A stretch of 64,000 nt of DNA, from the NCBI RefSeq assembly GCF_000473165.1, contig NZ_KI421504.1, forward strand, positions 953,501 to 1,017,500, in the 5' to 3' direction. The DNA is from Leisingera aquimarina DSM 24565. GTDB taxonomy: Bacteria > Pseudomonadota > Alphaproteobacteria > Rhodobacterales > Rhodobacteraceae. Each line of letters starts with the position of its first letter. Positions within the stretch are counted from its first letter, which is position 1. This document shows positions 51,324 to 60,193 of this stretch, piece after piece. The notes under the pieces are model-generated. The model saw only the letters and a list, made by a program, of their open reading frames with translations. It was not told where the DNA came from and ran no database searches. The position numbers and the translations under genes were made by a program.

Positions 51324-52340
51324 TTACTTCCAACCAACGTCGTTGAATATCTTCTGTGCTTCGGGAAGGTTCTTGGCAACGTCCGAAAGGCTCACGTCAT
51401 CCGGTTTGAAGTGGCCAAGCGCTGCGATTGAGGGCGCCAGACCGACACCGGGAACCGCCGGATATTCGTCATTGCCGGCCGAGAAATACGCTTGGGCGGA
51501 ATCGCTGGCCAGATATTCCAGGAACCTGATGGCGTTTTCCTTGTTCGGCGCATGCACGGCGACGCCGCCGCCAGACAGATTCATATGTGCACCCTCTGTG
51601 TTCTGCGAGGGAAACAGCCAGCCGATCTGATCGCGGTTGTCCGAGATGCCTTTGACGTTTTTGCGGATCGAACGAGCGAAGTAGTAGGTGTTGGCCACCG
51701 CGATATCGCATTCGCCTGAGACGATGCCGCGCATCTGGTCGGTGTCGCCGCCCTGTGGGGCGCGGGCCATGTTGGCGACTACGCCCTCAGCCCATTTCTG
51801 GGCCTTTTCGGCCCCGTGGTGAGTCACGATCGAGGCCAGAAGGGTCTGGTTGTAAGTGTTCTTGGAAGAGCGGATGCAGACCAGGCCTTTGTAGGCGGGG
51901 TCTGCCAGATCCAGATAGGTGAGCGGCGGGTTAGCCACTTCATCCTTGTCATAGAAGACGATCCGTGAGCGCTGGCTGAAGCCGAACCACTGATTGTCCT
52001 CATCCTGCAGATAAGCAGGCACGCGGGATTCCAGCACATCGCTGTCGATACTTTGCAGCACACCAGCATCCTTGGCACGCGTAAGGCGCGAGGTGTCGAC
52101 GGTGATCAGGATGTCGGCAGGGGAATTCTCACCTTCGGCGTTCATTCGGGCGATCAGCTCGTCCGCATTGCCTTCGATGCGGTTGATGGTGATGCCGGTG
52201 GCCGCTTCGAAATCCGAATAGAGCTGTTCGTCGGTGTCGTAATGGCGCGACGAATAAATGTTCAGCTCGCCTTCGGCAGCAGCGCAGGTGGCAATGGCAG
52301 CGGTCAGGGCGCCGGCCAGTACGGTGGTGGCTTTCAGCAT
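51324..52340 (-). CDS. Ferric iron ABC periplasmic binding protein (FbpA-like)
   Basis: A 338-residue binding protein with a signal peptide cleaved near AAA-EGELN (about residue 22). ELNIYSSRHYDTDEQLYSDFEAATG is the standard FbpA start. The adjacent Tyr219-Tyr220 in ANTYYFARS are the iron-coordinating pair. PADILITVD and GDTDQMRGIVSGECDIAVANTYY are other landmarks. Two GACT-type boxes lie 33-90 bases upstream. It works with the permease at 48519, and both are probably repressed by iron. Confidence 0.92.
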   Translation of the reverse strand: MLKATTVLAGALTAAIATCAAAEGELNIYSSRHYDTDEQLYSDFEAATGITINRIEGNADELIARMNAEGENSPADILITVDTSRLTRAKDAGVLQSIDSDVLESRVPAYLQDEDNQWFGFSQRSRIVFYDKDEVANPPLTYLDLADPAYKGLVCIRSSKNTYNQTLLASIVTHHGAEKAQKWAEGVVANMARAPQGGDTDQMRGIVSGECDIAVANTYYFARSIRKNVKGISDNRDQIGWLFPSQNTEGAHMNLSGGGVAVHAPNKENAIRFLEYLASDSAQAYFSAGNDEYPAVPGVGLAPSIAALGHFKPDDVSLSDVAKNLPEAQKIFNDVGWK

Positions 52341-52372
52341 TGGGTGTCCCGTTCTTCTGTGGTTTTTATTCC

Positions 52373-52430
52373 GACTGAAATAGTCAATTAAAGCAATTGA
52401 CAGAAGATGCAACGGATTTCCGACTGAAAC
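52373..52430. promoter_or_regulatory. Candidate iron-responsive boxes before the ferric binding-protein gene
   Basis: GACTGAAATAGTC (52373-52385) is a perfect GACT-N5-AGTC repeat, and GACTGAAAC (52422-52430) repeats its half 49 bases away. A further perfect inverted repeat GTCAATT-N5-AATTGAC (52383-52401) overlaps the first. The motif matches the one before the permease. Confidence 0.65.
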
Positions 52431-52553
52431 ACTTGGTAAGCTCTCTGCTTGGCCGGGGTTCAACTGAGAGCAGCCGGGCAGGAACAGGGGAGTGGGGCAG
52501 ATGGCGCGGTGGGCTCCCGCCCGTCGCCGGACTTTTGGCAAAGCCCGTTCCGG

Positions 52554-52592
52554 TTGGGCGTGGCACCGCGCCATGCGCGGTGCCACGCCCAA
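52554..52592. repeat. 18-bp perfect hairpin, candidate repeated palindromic element (copy 3)
   Basis: TTGGGCGTGGCACCGCGC (52554-52571), a CAT loop, and its exact reverse complement (52575-52592). It shares the TTGGGC-N-GG core and GC hairpin layout with the elements near 15516 and 35169. No T-run follows, and it lies in a non-coding region. Confidence 0.55.
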
Positions 52593-52681
52593 GGCCGCGA
52601 AGACCCGCCCGGCTTTGCCTGCGGGATCTGCGGGCGCGGGAGCATTTACCTGTGTCTTCTCCGGAAACCGCAGCTGCCAAA

Positions 52682-52713
52682 CGCAAAAAAACCGCATCGG
52701 TCGATGCGGTTTT
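52682..52713 (-). terminator. Bidirectional-looking terminator after rpmJ
   Basis: AAAACCGCATCG / CGATGCGGTTTT (52688-52699 and 52702-52713) form a near-continuous stem, followed on the minus strand by a T7 run. It lies 22 bases after the rpmJ stop. Confidence 0.88.
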
Positions 52714-52735
52714 CTGCGTGTCGCTGTGTCGGATC

Positions 52736-52861
52736 TTAGCCCTGGCGCGCTTTGAACTTGCGCTGGGTCTTGTTGATCACGTAAACGCGACCTTTGCGGC
52801 GCACAACCCGGCAATCGCGGTGCCGGTTCTTCAGCGAACGGAGCGAGTTCTTGACCTTCAT
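52736..52861 (-). CDS. rpmJ: 50S ribosomal protein L36, zinc-free type
   Basis: A 41-residue basic ribosomal protein, [20 protein letters not shown]... ending FKARQG. It has one Cys and no CxxC...CxxxxH zinc ribbon, so it is the longer, zinc-independent type of L36. AAGGAGAGAGACC precedes the ATG. It is a single gene with its own terminator, standing next to a tRNA gene on the same strand and away from the ribosomal protein operons. Confidence 0.95.
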   Translation of the reverse strand: MKVKNSLRSLKNRHRDCRVVRRKGRVYVINKTQRKFKARQG

Positions 52862-52939
52862 GGTCTCTCTCCTTGTCTGCGGCGCGAACCAGCGCCTGGG
52901 TTAGCGGGTGGCCTGGCCGGAGCCAAAGCCGTGAATGAA

Positions 52940-53014
52940 TGGTGGGCGATACAAGGATCGAACTTGTGACCCCTTCGATGTCAACGAAGTGCTCTACCGC
53001 TGAGCTAATCGCCC
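52940..53014 (-). tRNA. tRNA-Val (anticodon GAC)
   Basis: 75 bases including an encoded CCA end. The acceptor stem is GGGCGAT / ATCGCCC with discriminator A. The anticodon stem CTTCG/CGAAG closes a TTGACAT loop with GAC at its centre. The T-arm carries GTTCGATCC and the D-arm AGCTCAGCGGTAGAGC. It decodes GTC and GTT. Confidence 0.95.
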
Positions 53015-53176
53015 ACTCTAGCCTGCGCGCCGTCCTGCCCCTTGGAAGTGAAAGGGGCGCGGGGTGCCGCGCCGGTGAGGGGGTCTATAAATAGAGTCGC
53101 TCAGGGGTGCAAGAGCTTTTGACCGCAGAAATTTCCGCGATATGCTGTTTCTTGCACAAGAAGCACCGGAGCAAGG

Positions 53177-54037
53177 ATGCCTGATACAGCGTTTTCCGTG
53201 ATTTCACCGCAGAAACTGGCTTCGGCCGTGGTTTTTGCCTCTCCGCACAGCGGCACGGACTATTCCGATTCCTTTCTGGCCCAGTCGATTCTGGGGCGAA
53301 AGGAGATCCGCAGCTCGGAGGACGCCTTTGTCGACCGGCTGTTTAGGGCCGCGCCAGAGTTTGGATCGCCGCTGCTGATGGCAGTCAAGCCGCGTGCCTA
53401 CCTGGATCTGAACCGGTCTCCGGATGAGCTGGATCCGGCGGTGATCGAAGGAGTCCAGCGGCGCGGGCAGAACCCGCGGGTGGCTTCGGGCCTTGGGGTG
53501 ATTCCCCGGGTGGTGGCCAATAGCCGGGCAATTTACCGCGGCAAACTGCCGGCGACGGAGGCCGAGCAGCGGATCAGGAGCTGCTGGCACCCCTACCACC
53601 AGGCGCTGAGGGGGCTTTTGGATCAGGCGCATCAGCATTTCGGCCAAGCGATTCTAGTCGATTGTCATTCGATGCCGCATGAGGCGATCGACACCATGGT
53701 TCCGTGCAAGGGCGGCAAGCCCGAGGTGGTGCTGGGTGACCGCTTCGGCGCCGCAGCCGATAGCAGCGTTGTGGACCGGATTGAGGCTGCCTTCGCTGCG
53801 GCGGGGCTGAACGTCGCCCGCAACACGCCGTTTGCCGGGGCCTATATCGCCCAGACCTATGGCCGCCCATCACGGCGCCAGCACGCGGTTCAGATCGAAA
53901 TAGACCGGGCGTTGTATATGGATGAAGCTAAAATCCGCCCCAACGGGAATTTTGAATTGCTGGAGCAGCTGCTGCGCCAGGTAATTGCCGAGATCGCGGC
54001 GATTGGACGCGAGGAACTGCCGCTGGCGGCGGAGTAA
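53177..54037 (+). CDS. N-formylglutamate amidohydrolase family protein
   Basis: A 286-residue hydrolase that in histidine breakdown splits N-formylglutamate to glutamate and formate. FASPHSGTDY near 21 and EDAFVDRLF near 48 give metal ligands; LVDCHSMP near 161 gives the central His. RNTPFAGAYIAQTYGRP and HAVQIEIDRALYMDE close the family pattern. No other hut gene is nearby, so the substrate could be another N-formyl or N-acyl amino acid. GGAGCAAGG lies before the start. Confidence 0.87.
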   Translation: MPDTAFSVISPQKLASAVVFASPHSGTDYSDSFLAQSILGRKEIRSSEDAFVDRLFRAAPEFGSPLLMAVKPRAYLDLNRSPDELDPAVIEGVQRRGQNPRVASGLGVIPRVVANSRAIYRGKLPATEAEQRIRSCWHPYHQALRGLLDQAHQHFGQAILVDCHSMPHEAIDTMVPCKGGKPEVVLGDRFGAAADSSVVDRIEAAFAAAGLNVARNTPFAGAYIAQTYGRPSRRQHAVQIEIDRALYMDEAKIRPNGNFELLEQLLRQVIAEIAAIGREELPLAAE

Positions 54038-54057
54038 GAAGAAAACGCCTGCGCGGC

Positions 54058-55311
54058 TCAGCGCAGCGCGCGGCCTTTCAGAATCGCGCTGTCTCCAAAT
54101 CGTTTGCGGATGGCATCGGTCGCGCGTTCCGCCTCAGCCCGCTTGCCAGCCTGCGGATCCAGCAGGTCGCCGGTTTCGTCGGCTTGCGATTCGGGCACGA
54201 GATCAGATATACCGCAGCCCAGCAGCCGGTAGGGCCCTTGATTGCCCGCCTGGTCCAGCAGGTTGCGTGCGGTGCGGTAAATGCGGTCGGCGATTTGGGT
54301 GGGATTGTGCAGTGTCACCCGCCGGGTCAATGCGGAATGATTGGCGCGTTTCAGTTTGAGCGTGACAACCCGGCCTGCAAGCTCCCGCGCCTTGGCGCGA
54401 TCGGAAACCTGTTCTGCAAGCCGCCACAGATGACCATCCAGAATGTCTATGCTGGCGGTGTCTTCAAAAAACGTGGTTTCCTTGGAAATCGATTTGACGG
54501 GGGCATTGGCCGAAACCCGGCGCCGGTCCTGGCCGCGGGCCAGGTGCCAGAGCCGGTCCCCCATGGAGCCGAAGCGGCTGTGCAGGGCCTCGCGGTCCCA
54601 ACGCAAAAGGTCCGAGAATGTGCGGATGCCCGCCTTTTCCAGGCTTACCTGGGCGGCGGGGCCAATGCCCCAGATCAGCCGTACCGGTTTTTCGCGCAGA
54701 AAATCAGCGGTTTCTGCCTTGCCAATCACCGAGAACCCGCGCGGTTTGTCGAGGTCGGAGGCAACCTTGGCCAGGAACTTATTATGTGACAGGCCGATGG
54801 AGCCGGTGATGCCCAATTCGTCCTTCATCCGTTTGACCAGGCGGGCCAGCATCGCGGCGGGCGGCGCACCATGCAGTTTTTCGGTGCCGCTGAGGTCCAT
54901 GAAGGCTTCATCCAGCGACAGCGGCTCCACCTCCGGGGTGAGTTCGTTCATCATCTTGCGGATTTCGCGGCTGACCTCGACGTAGACGCTCATCCGCGGT
55001 TTGATGAACACCGCATCGGGGCAAAGTTTCAAGGCTTGAAACGTCGGCATGGCCGAGCGCACTCCGCGGATGCGGGCGACGTAGCAGGCGGTAGAGACCA
55101 CACCGCGTTTGCCGCCCCCGATAATCACCGGCTTGGCGGCCAATTCTGGATTGTCGCGCTTTTCGACGCTGGCATAGAAGGCATCGCAGTCCATATGGGC
55201 GATGGTGAGGGAAAACAGCTCTGCATGCGCCTTGATCCGCGGGCTGCCGCAATGCGGGCAGCGCCGGGCGGGGGCAATCTGGCTCAGGCAATCTCGGCAC
55301 AGGGCATGCAT
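54058..55311 (-). CDS. dinB: DNA polymerase IV (Y-family) with N-terminal zinc ribbon
   Basis: A 417-residue translesion polymerase. The first 40 residues carry CRDC (5,8) and CPHC (18,21), a four-Cys zinc ribbon absent from E. coli DinB. The catalytic carboxylates are Asp41 in HMDCDAFYASVEKRD and Asp134/Glu135 in SLDEAFMDLSG. Steric and finger segments YVARIRGVRSAMP and helix-hairpin-helix IWGIGPAAQVSLEKAGI follow. A beta-clamp peptide at the C-terminus is not clear. No LexA box of the GTTC-N7-GTTC type is seen in the 94-base divergent gap to the NUDIX gene. Confidence 0.93.
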   Translation of the reverse strand: MHALCRDCLSQIAPARRCPHCGSPRIKAHAELFSLTIAHMDCDAFYASVEKRDNPELAAKPVIIGGGKRGVVSTACYVARIRGVRSAMPTFQALKLCPDAVFIKPRMSVYVEVSREIRKMMNELTPEVEPLSLDEAFMDLSGTEKLHGAPPAAMLARLVKRMKDELGITGSIGLSHNKFLAKVASDLDKPRGFSVIGKAETADFLREKPVRLIWGIGPAAQVSLEKAGIRTFSDLLRWDREALHSRFGSMGDRLWHLARGQDRRRVSANAPVKSISKETTFFEDTASIDILDGHLWRLAEQVSDRAKARELAGRVVTLKLKRANHSALTRRVTLHNPTQIADRIYRTARNLLDQAGNQGPYRLLGCGISDLVPESQADETGDLLDPQAGKRAEAERATDAIRKRFGDSAILKGRALR

Positions 55312-55405
55312 GGCGGGCAAGGATTCTGCTGGATCAAGGAATGGGCAAGTATAGCTTGCGGCGGAGGTCTTGTCTTTAACGCGGCCCGTGTCCAAGTGAC
55401 AGATC

Positions 55406-55828
55406 ATGGCACGAGCAGACGAAGATTTTTCAGGCGCAAAGCTGGCTCTTTTTCTGGGGCAGGATTTGCTGGTGATCCAGCGGGACGACAAGCCGGATAT
55501 CCCATACCCCGGGTTTTGGGACCTGCCGGGCGGTGGACGCGAAGGCCGAGAAAGTCCCGAAGCCTGCGCGCTGCGGGAGACCGAGGAAGAAGCCGGGCTG
55601 GTTCTGCAGCCTGATGTGCTGGTCTGGGCCCGCTCCTATCAGCGCCCGCGCGGGCGAGTCTGGTTCTTTGCGGGGCATCTGCCCGCGGCGGTTGCCAGGC
55701 AGGTCAAGCTGGGGGACGAGGGGCAGCGCTGGAGATTGATGGCACCGGAAACCTATTGCGCGCACCCGTTGGCGGTGCCGCATTTTGCCGAGCGGCTGCG
55801 GGAGTATCTTGTTGTCCGGGCCGCCTGA
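55406..55828 (+). CDS. NUDIX hydrolase
   Basis: A 140-residue pyrophosphohydrolase. The NUDIX box fits GX5EX7REUXEEXGU exactly at residues 43-65 (GGREGRE...RETEEEAGL). Small size and RGRVWFFAGHL suggest a nucleotide or dinucleotide substrate. It is divergent from dinB and could serve nucleotide-pool cleaning, though that is a guess from position. Confidence 0.9.
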   Translation: MARADEDFSGAKLALFLGQDLLVIQRDDKPDIPYPGFWDLPGGGREGRESPEACALRETEEEAGLVLQPDVLVWARSYQRPRGRVWFFAGHLPAAVARQVKLGDEGQRWRLMAPETYCAHPLAVPHFAERLREYLVVRAA

Positions 55829-56204
55829 ACCGGGGGGCTGAAAGAAAGATCCCCCGCTAATTAGCGGGGGGAGGTGACGGGTCTCAGGAAGAAAAGCCCG
55901 TCTGGGGAGTGTCTCAAATCCTAGAATCGCTCAGTCGGCGGTCGTTCGCAAAGTCCGCGGCAGCGGGCAGAGTTTGCGGAGCTGCGTGGTGTGCTTTTGA
56001 AGGCACAGGTCAATTTGGCACAGATTCTGCCGCTATTGGCGGATTTCTCAGTGAAAAGAAGTGCTTGACGTGGCGTCACTATACTTTTGAACTGTAGCCA
56101 CGGCTGTTGTCTTGTGCTTTGCGAAAAGATTTATTTCTGCCTAATTTTTGGGCAATAAGGCGCCTGGACTGTTTGCAGTGCAGGCAGCCTATGGCTGTTC
56201 GGTG
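55829..56204. other. 376-base intergenic region with two palindromes, no supported gene
   Basis: Contains a 20-bp perfect palindrome CCCCCGCTAA/TTAGCGGGGG (55851-55870) followed on the minus strand by ATCTTTCTTTC, and TGACG-TGG-CGTCA (56066-56078) next to TATACT. The right half is AT-rich. A 62-codon ATG frame at 55909 has no ribosome site. A small RNA is possible but not shown. Confidence 0.5.
55841..55870 (-). terminator. Minus-strand terminator-like palindrome
   Basis: A 20-bp perfect palindrome (55851-55870) with a T-rich tail on the minus strand. It could end transcripts coming from pyrF, 335 bases away, or from an unseen small RNA. Confidence 0.5.
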
Positions 56205-56921
56205 TTAATCCTGCACGCCGGCCAGCTCAGCCAGGATGGACACAGCCGCGGCGCGGGGGCTGTCTGCCTTCCAGATTGGGCGGCCGACAACGATATGGTC
56301 AGCACCGTCAGCAATAGCGCTCGCAGGTGTCGCGACCCGTTTTTGGTCGCCGAGGTCGGCACCGGCGGGGCGGACGCCGGGGGTGACGATCAGCTTGCCT
56401 TCGGCTTCGGGCAGGGCACGGATCAGTGCCGCTTCCTGCGGGCTGGCGATGACCCCGTCGGCGCCGGCGGCAAAGGCATTGCCTGCGCGTTCCAGTACCA
56501 GTTCCTGCACCGCCCCCTTTTTGATCAGCGCGCCGTCCAAATCTTGGCGGTCCAGCGAGGTCAGGATGGTGACGGCGAGGATCTTGAGGTCCTTGTCGGA
56601 AGCGCCTTCCTTGGCGGCTTGCACCACGTAAGGGTCGCCATGAACGGTGAGGAAGTCGAGGTCGAACTGGGCCAGACCGCGCACCGCATTTTCCACGGTG
56701 GCGCCGATGTCGAACAGTTTCATGTCGAGGAAAATACGCTTGCCGTGTTCCTGTTTCAGTTCATTAGCGAGTGCCAGCCCGCCGCTGGTCAGCATGCCGA
56801 GGCCGATTTTATAGAAGGAGACCGCATCGCCCAGCTGTTCGGCCAGCTTCAGCCCAGCCAGCGCGTCGGGAACATCCATGGCAACAATCAGGCGGTCGTC
56901 GGCGCGCGGGGCTTGGGTCAT
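56205..56921 (-). CDS. pyrF: Orotidine-5'-phosphate decarboxylase
   Basis: Catalyses the last step of UMP synthesis. 238 residues. The catalytic DxKxxD motif is D66-M-K68-L-F-D71. LIVAMDVPDA at the N-terminus, VTPGVRPAG near 180 and DHIVVGRPIW near 213 form the phosphate site. The start at 56921 follows AAGGACC; longer frames extend to 56993. It is divergent from clpB with 315 bases between. Confidence 0.95.
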   Translation of the reverse strand: MTQAPRADDRLIVAMDVPDALAGLKLAEQLGDAVSFYKIGLGMLTSGGLALANELKQEHGKRIFLDMKLFDIGATVENAVRGLAQFDLDFLTVHGDPYVVQAAKEGASDKDLKILAVTILTSLDRQDLDGALIKKGAVQELVLERAGNAFAAGADGVIASPQEAALIRALPEAEGKLIVTPGVRPAGADLGDQKRVATPASAIADGADHIVVGRPIWKADSPRAAAVSILAELAGVQD

Positions 56922-57236
56922 GGGGCGGTCCTTACTTTTGACGGATTTGACGTGAAACTGGCGTTTCATACGCAAGGGGCTTCGGTTGGGCAAGGTGCAG
57001 ACGGGGCTCCCGCAACTGAAGCTGCCCCTTGCGGGGCCGATTGCAATTTTGGCGCGGCGCGGTCGAGGCTGTGGCGCCGGGGAAGTTGACGCAGGTCAGG
57101 GATTTGCTCATCTTTTCGGTGTCTAATGATCTTGAAGCGGCTGGTTTGCTTCCCACATTGAACCTTGAGGCCCGGACAGGGGCGTGCCGCAGGGCGGGCG
57201 CTGCCAAACATCGGGCGCTTGATAAAGGAGAGCAAG
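56922..57236. other. 315-base divergent region, pyrF to clpB
   Basis: Carries the heat-shock-type promoter of clpB and the clpB ribosome site. I do not see a clear pyrF promoter. Frames in it on both strands are shadows or random. Confidence 0.5.
57131..57159 (+). promoter_or_regulatory. RpoH (sigma-32)-type promoter of clpB
   Basis: CTTGAA (57131-57136) and CCCACATT (57152-57159) with 15 bases between, close to the known heat-shock consensus CTTGAA / CCCCAT. The start would be near 57166, about 70 bases before the clpB ATG. Confidence 0.7.
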
Positions 57237-59855
57237 ATGGACTTGAACAAGTTCACTGAGCGTGCGCGGGGATTCGTGCAGGCGGCGCAGACCATTGCGA
57301 TGCGCGAGGGGCACCAGCGGCTGGTGCCGGAGCATATTCTGAAAGCACTGATGGATGATGATCAGGGGCTGGCGAGCAACCTGATCTCCCGCGCGGGCGG
57401 CGCACCGGCGCGCGTGGTTGAGGCTGTCGAGGCTGCTGTTGCCAAGCAGGCGAAGGTGAGCGGCGATGCGGCGCAGATCTATTTGGACGGCCAGACTGCC
57501 AAAGTGCTGGACGAGGCTGCCAAGATTGCCGAGAAGGCAGGCGACAGCTTTGTGCCGGTTGAGCGTCTGCTGATGGCGCTGTGCATGGTGAAGTCCAAGG
57601 CGAAGGACGCCTTGGAGGCTGGTGCCGTGTCCGCGCAGAAACTGAATGAGGCGATCAACGATATCCGTAAGGGACGCACAGCTGACTCGGCCACGGCTGA
57701 GGAAGGCTATGATGCGCTGAAGAAATACGCCCGCGATCTGACCGAGGCGGCGCGCGAGGGCAAGATCGACCCGATCATTGGCCGCGACGAGGAGATCCGC
57801 CGCTCGATGCAGGTTCTGTCACGCCGGACCAAGAACAATCCGGTGCTGATCGGTGAGCCGGGCGTGGGCAAGACCGCGATTGCCGAGGGCATGGCGCTGC
57901 GCATTGTGAATGGCGATGTGCCGGAGTCCTTGCGTGACAAGAAGCTGCTGTCGCTGGACATGGGCGCGCTGATTGCCGGTGCAAAGTACCGCGGCGAATT
58001 CGAGGAGCGCCTGAAGGCGGTGCTGACCGAAGTGACCGAAGCCGCCGGTGAGATCATTCTGTTCATCGATGAGATGCACACGCTGGTGGGGGCCGGCAAA
58101 TCCGATGGCGCTATGGATGCCGCCAACCTGATCAAGCCGGCGCTGGCGCGCGGCGAACTGCATTGCGTTGGCGCGACCACGCTGGATGAATACCGCAAGT
58201 ATGTGGAGAAGGACGCGGCCCTGGCCCGCCGGTTCCAGCCGGTGATGGTGACCGAGCCGACGGTGGAAGACACGGTTTCTATTCTGCGCGGCATCAAGGA
58301 AAAATATGAGCTGCACCACGGGGTGCGGATTGCCGATGCGGCGCTGGTCTCGGCGGCGACGCTGTCGAACCGCTATATCACCGACCGCTTCCTGCCGGAT
58401 AAGGCCATCGACCTGATGGATGAGGCGGCCAGCCGCCTGCGCATGCAGGTGGATTCCAAGCCCGAGGAATTGGATGCGCTGGACCGGCAGATCCTGCAGA
58501 TGCAGATCGAGGAAGAGGCGCTGAAGCTTGAGGACGACGCAGCTTCCATGGACCGGCTAACGACGCTGCAAAAGGAACTGTCGGACCTGCAGGAGCAGTC
58601 TGCCGAGATGACCGCTCAGTGGCAGTCGGAACGGGACAAGCTGGCAGGGGCTCGCGACCTGAAAGAGCAGCTGGACCGTGCCCGCGCCGACCTGGACATA
58701 GCCAAGCGGGAGGGCAATCTCGCCAAGGCGGGAGAGCTGTCTTATGGCGTCATTCCGGGGCTGGAAAAGCAGCTGTCCGATGCCGAGAGCCGAGAAGAAA
58801 AGGGCCTGATGGTCGAAGAGGCCGTGCGGCCGGAGCAGATCGCGGCTGTTGTTGAGCGCTGGACCGGCATTCCGACCTCCAAAATGCTGGAGGGCGAGCG
58901 TGAGAAGCTGCTGCGCATGGAAGATGATCTGCACCGCCGGGTGATCGGCCAGAACGCTGCGGTGACCGCAGTGGCCAATGCTGTACGCCGGGCACGTGCA
59001 GGCCTGAACGATGAGAACCGGCCGCTGGGGTCGTTCCTGTTTCTTGGGCCGACCGGCGTGGGTAAGACCGAACTGACCAAGGCGGTTGCCGGCTTCCTGT
59101 TCGACGACGAGCACGCGATGGTCCGCGTCGACATGTCGGAGTTCATGGAGAAACACTCGGTCGCCCGGCTGATCGGCGCGCCTCCGGGCTATGTCGGCTA
59201 TGATGAGGGGGGGGTGCTGACCGAGGCCGTGCGCCGCCGCCCCTATCAGGTGGTACTGTTCGATGAGGTCGAAAAGGCGCATCCGGATGTGTTCAACGTG
59301 CTTCTGCAGGTCTTGGACGACGGCATGCTGACCGACGGGCAGGGCCGTACCGTGGATTTCAAGCAGACGCTGATCATCCTGACCTCGAACCTGGGCGCTC
59401 AGGCGCTTAGCCAACTGCCCGAGGGCGCGGATGCCTCAGATGCGCGGCGCGACGTGATGGATGCGGTCAAGGCGCATTTCCGACCCGAGTTCCTGAACCG
59501 GCTGGATGAGACCATTATCTTTGACCGGCTGGCGCGGGCGGATATGGACGGTATTGTTGAGATCCAGCTGGCGCGGCTGCTGAAACGGCTGGCGGGGCGC
59601 AAGATCGGGCTGGAGCTGGACGCGGCGGCCAAGACCTGGCTGGCGGATGAGGGTTATGACCCGGTGTTCGGCGCCCGCCCCCTGAAGCGGGTGATCCAGC
59701 GCGCCCTGCAAAACCCGCTCGCCGAGGCCCTGCTGGCCGGCGAGATCAAGGACGGCGACACCGTTCCGGTCTCGGCTGGCAGCGAGGGGTTGATCATCGG
59801 CGACCGGCTGGGGACGTCAGACCGGCCAAAGCCCGACGATGCGGTGGTGCATTAA
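57237..59855 (+). CDS. clpB: ATP-dependent chaperone ClpB
   Basis: An 872-residue AAA+ disaggregase that works with DnaK. The N-domain covers about 1-145. NBD1 has Walker A GEPGVGKT near 206 and [13 protein letters not shown] coiled-coil M-domain lies at about 400-525. NBD2 has Walker A GPTGVGKT near 604, and [23 protein letters not shown] (sensor) and [10 protein letters not shown] close it. AAAGGAG sets the start. A heat-shock-type promoter precedes it. The extended C-terminal tail after the usual end is short and acidic. Confidence 0.97.
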   Translation: MDLNKFTERARGFVQAAQTIAMREGHQRLVPEHILKALMDDDQGLASNLISRAGGAPARVVEAVEAAVAKQAKVSGDAAQIYLDGQTAKVLDEAAKIAEKAGDSFVPVERLLMALCMVKSKAKDALEAGAVSAQKLNEAINDIRKGRTADSATAEEGYDALKKYARDLTEAAREGKIDPIIGRDEEIRRSMQVLSRRTKNNPVLIGEPGVGKTAIAEGMALRIVNGDVPESLRDKKLLSLDMGALIAGAKYRGEFEERLKAVLTEVTEAAGEIILFIDEMHTLVGAGKSDGAMDAANLIKPALARGELHCVGATTLDEYRKYVEKDAALARRFQPVMVTEPTVEDTVSILRGIKEKYELHHGVRIADAALVSAATLSNRYITDRFLPDKAIDLMDEAASRLRMQVDSKPEELDALDRQILQMQIEEEALKLEDDAASMDRLTTLQKELSDLQEQSAEMTAQWQSERDKLAGARDLKEQLDRARADLDIAKREGNLAKAGELSYGVIPGLEKQLSDAESREEKGLMVEEAVRPEQIAAVVERWTGIPTSKMLEGEREKLLRMEDDLHRRVIGQNAAVTAVANAVRRARAGLNDENRPLGSFLFLGPTGVGKTELTKAVAGFLFDDEHAMVRVDMSEFMEKHSVARLIGAPPGYVGYDEGGVLTEAVRRRPYQVVLFDEVEKAHPDVFNVLLQVLDDGMLTDGQGRTVDFKQTLIILTSNLGAQALSQLPEGADASDARRDVMDAVKAHFRPEFLNRLDETIIFDRLARADMDGIVEIQLARLLKRLAGRKIGLELDAAAKTWLADEGYDPVFGARPLKRVIQRALQNPLAEALLAGEIKDGDTVPVSAGSEGLIIGDRLGTSDRPKPDDAVVH

Positions 59856-59870
59856 GGAGAAGTAACAAAG

Positions 59871-59899
59871 AAGGCCCGCCAGCGATGGTGGGCCTTTGT
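59871..59899 (+). terminator. Terminator candidate after clpB
   Basis: AAGGCCCGCC (59871-59880) / GGTGGGCCTT (59887-59896) with one G-T pair and a 6-base loop, 16 bases after the stop. The T-run is poor (TTTGTC). Confidence 0.65.
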
Positions 59900-59914
59900 C
59901 ATGAATGGGGAGCC

Positions 59915-60193
59915 TTACAGCTCCAGTCGGCGTGCGCCCGTTCGGGCGCGTTCACCCGCCAGGATCAGGCAAAAGTCCTCACCTTCCAGTACCAGTTGGC
60001 TGATTGAAGACGGATTGCGGCGCATGCCCAAGAGGTAGTCAGGCGTACCGGACTTGCGGAGCCTTACGGTATGGAAACGCATCTCCGTGGATGCCGTCGC
60101 AGCAGTTGCCGGCGAAAACCAAGCCGCCGCGGCGGCAGCGGCTGTGCAGCTAAGGGCGGTGCGGCGCGAAATGCCATTGGAACAGTCCGCCAT
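59915..60193 (-). CDS. Small Tat-exported hypothetical protein
   Basis: A 92-residue protein. The N-terminus SRRTALSCTAAAAAAAWFSPATA is a twin-arginine-type signal with an alanine-rich core, leaving a mature part of only about 60 residues (STEMRFHTVRL...ARRLEL). No family is recognised. Its ATG overlaps the stop of the monooxygenase-like gene by ATGA, so translation is coupled. A Tat signal on so small a protein suggests a cofactor or export in complex with a partner. Confidence 0.6.
   Translation of the reverse strand: MADCSNGISRRTALSCTAAAAAAAWFSPATAATASTEMRFHTVRLRKSGTPDYLLGMRRNPSSISQLVLEGEDFCLILAGERARTGARRLEL

Larger units (their letters stand above)
52341..52735. other. 395-base intergenic region, ferric gene to rpmJ
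   Basis: Holds the iron-box candidates, a large 18-bp-stem hairpin and the rpmJ terminator. Long frames crossing it in several phases are GC-driven and lack ribosome sites. I see no gene. Confidence 0.6.

Noticed and set aside
51324..52814. A 496-codon version of the ferric binding protein reading upstream to 52814.
   Set aside because: The added 158 residues cross the iron boxes, the large hairpin and the rpmJ terminator; the signal peptide fixes the start at 52340.
55909..56097. A 62-codon plus-strand frame in the gap before pyrF.
   Set aside because: No ribosome site, no motif and irregular composition.
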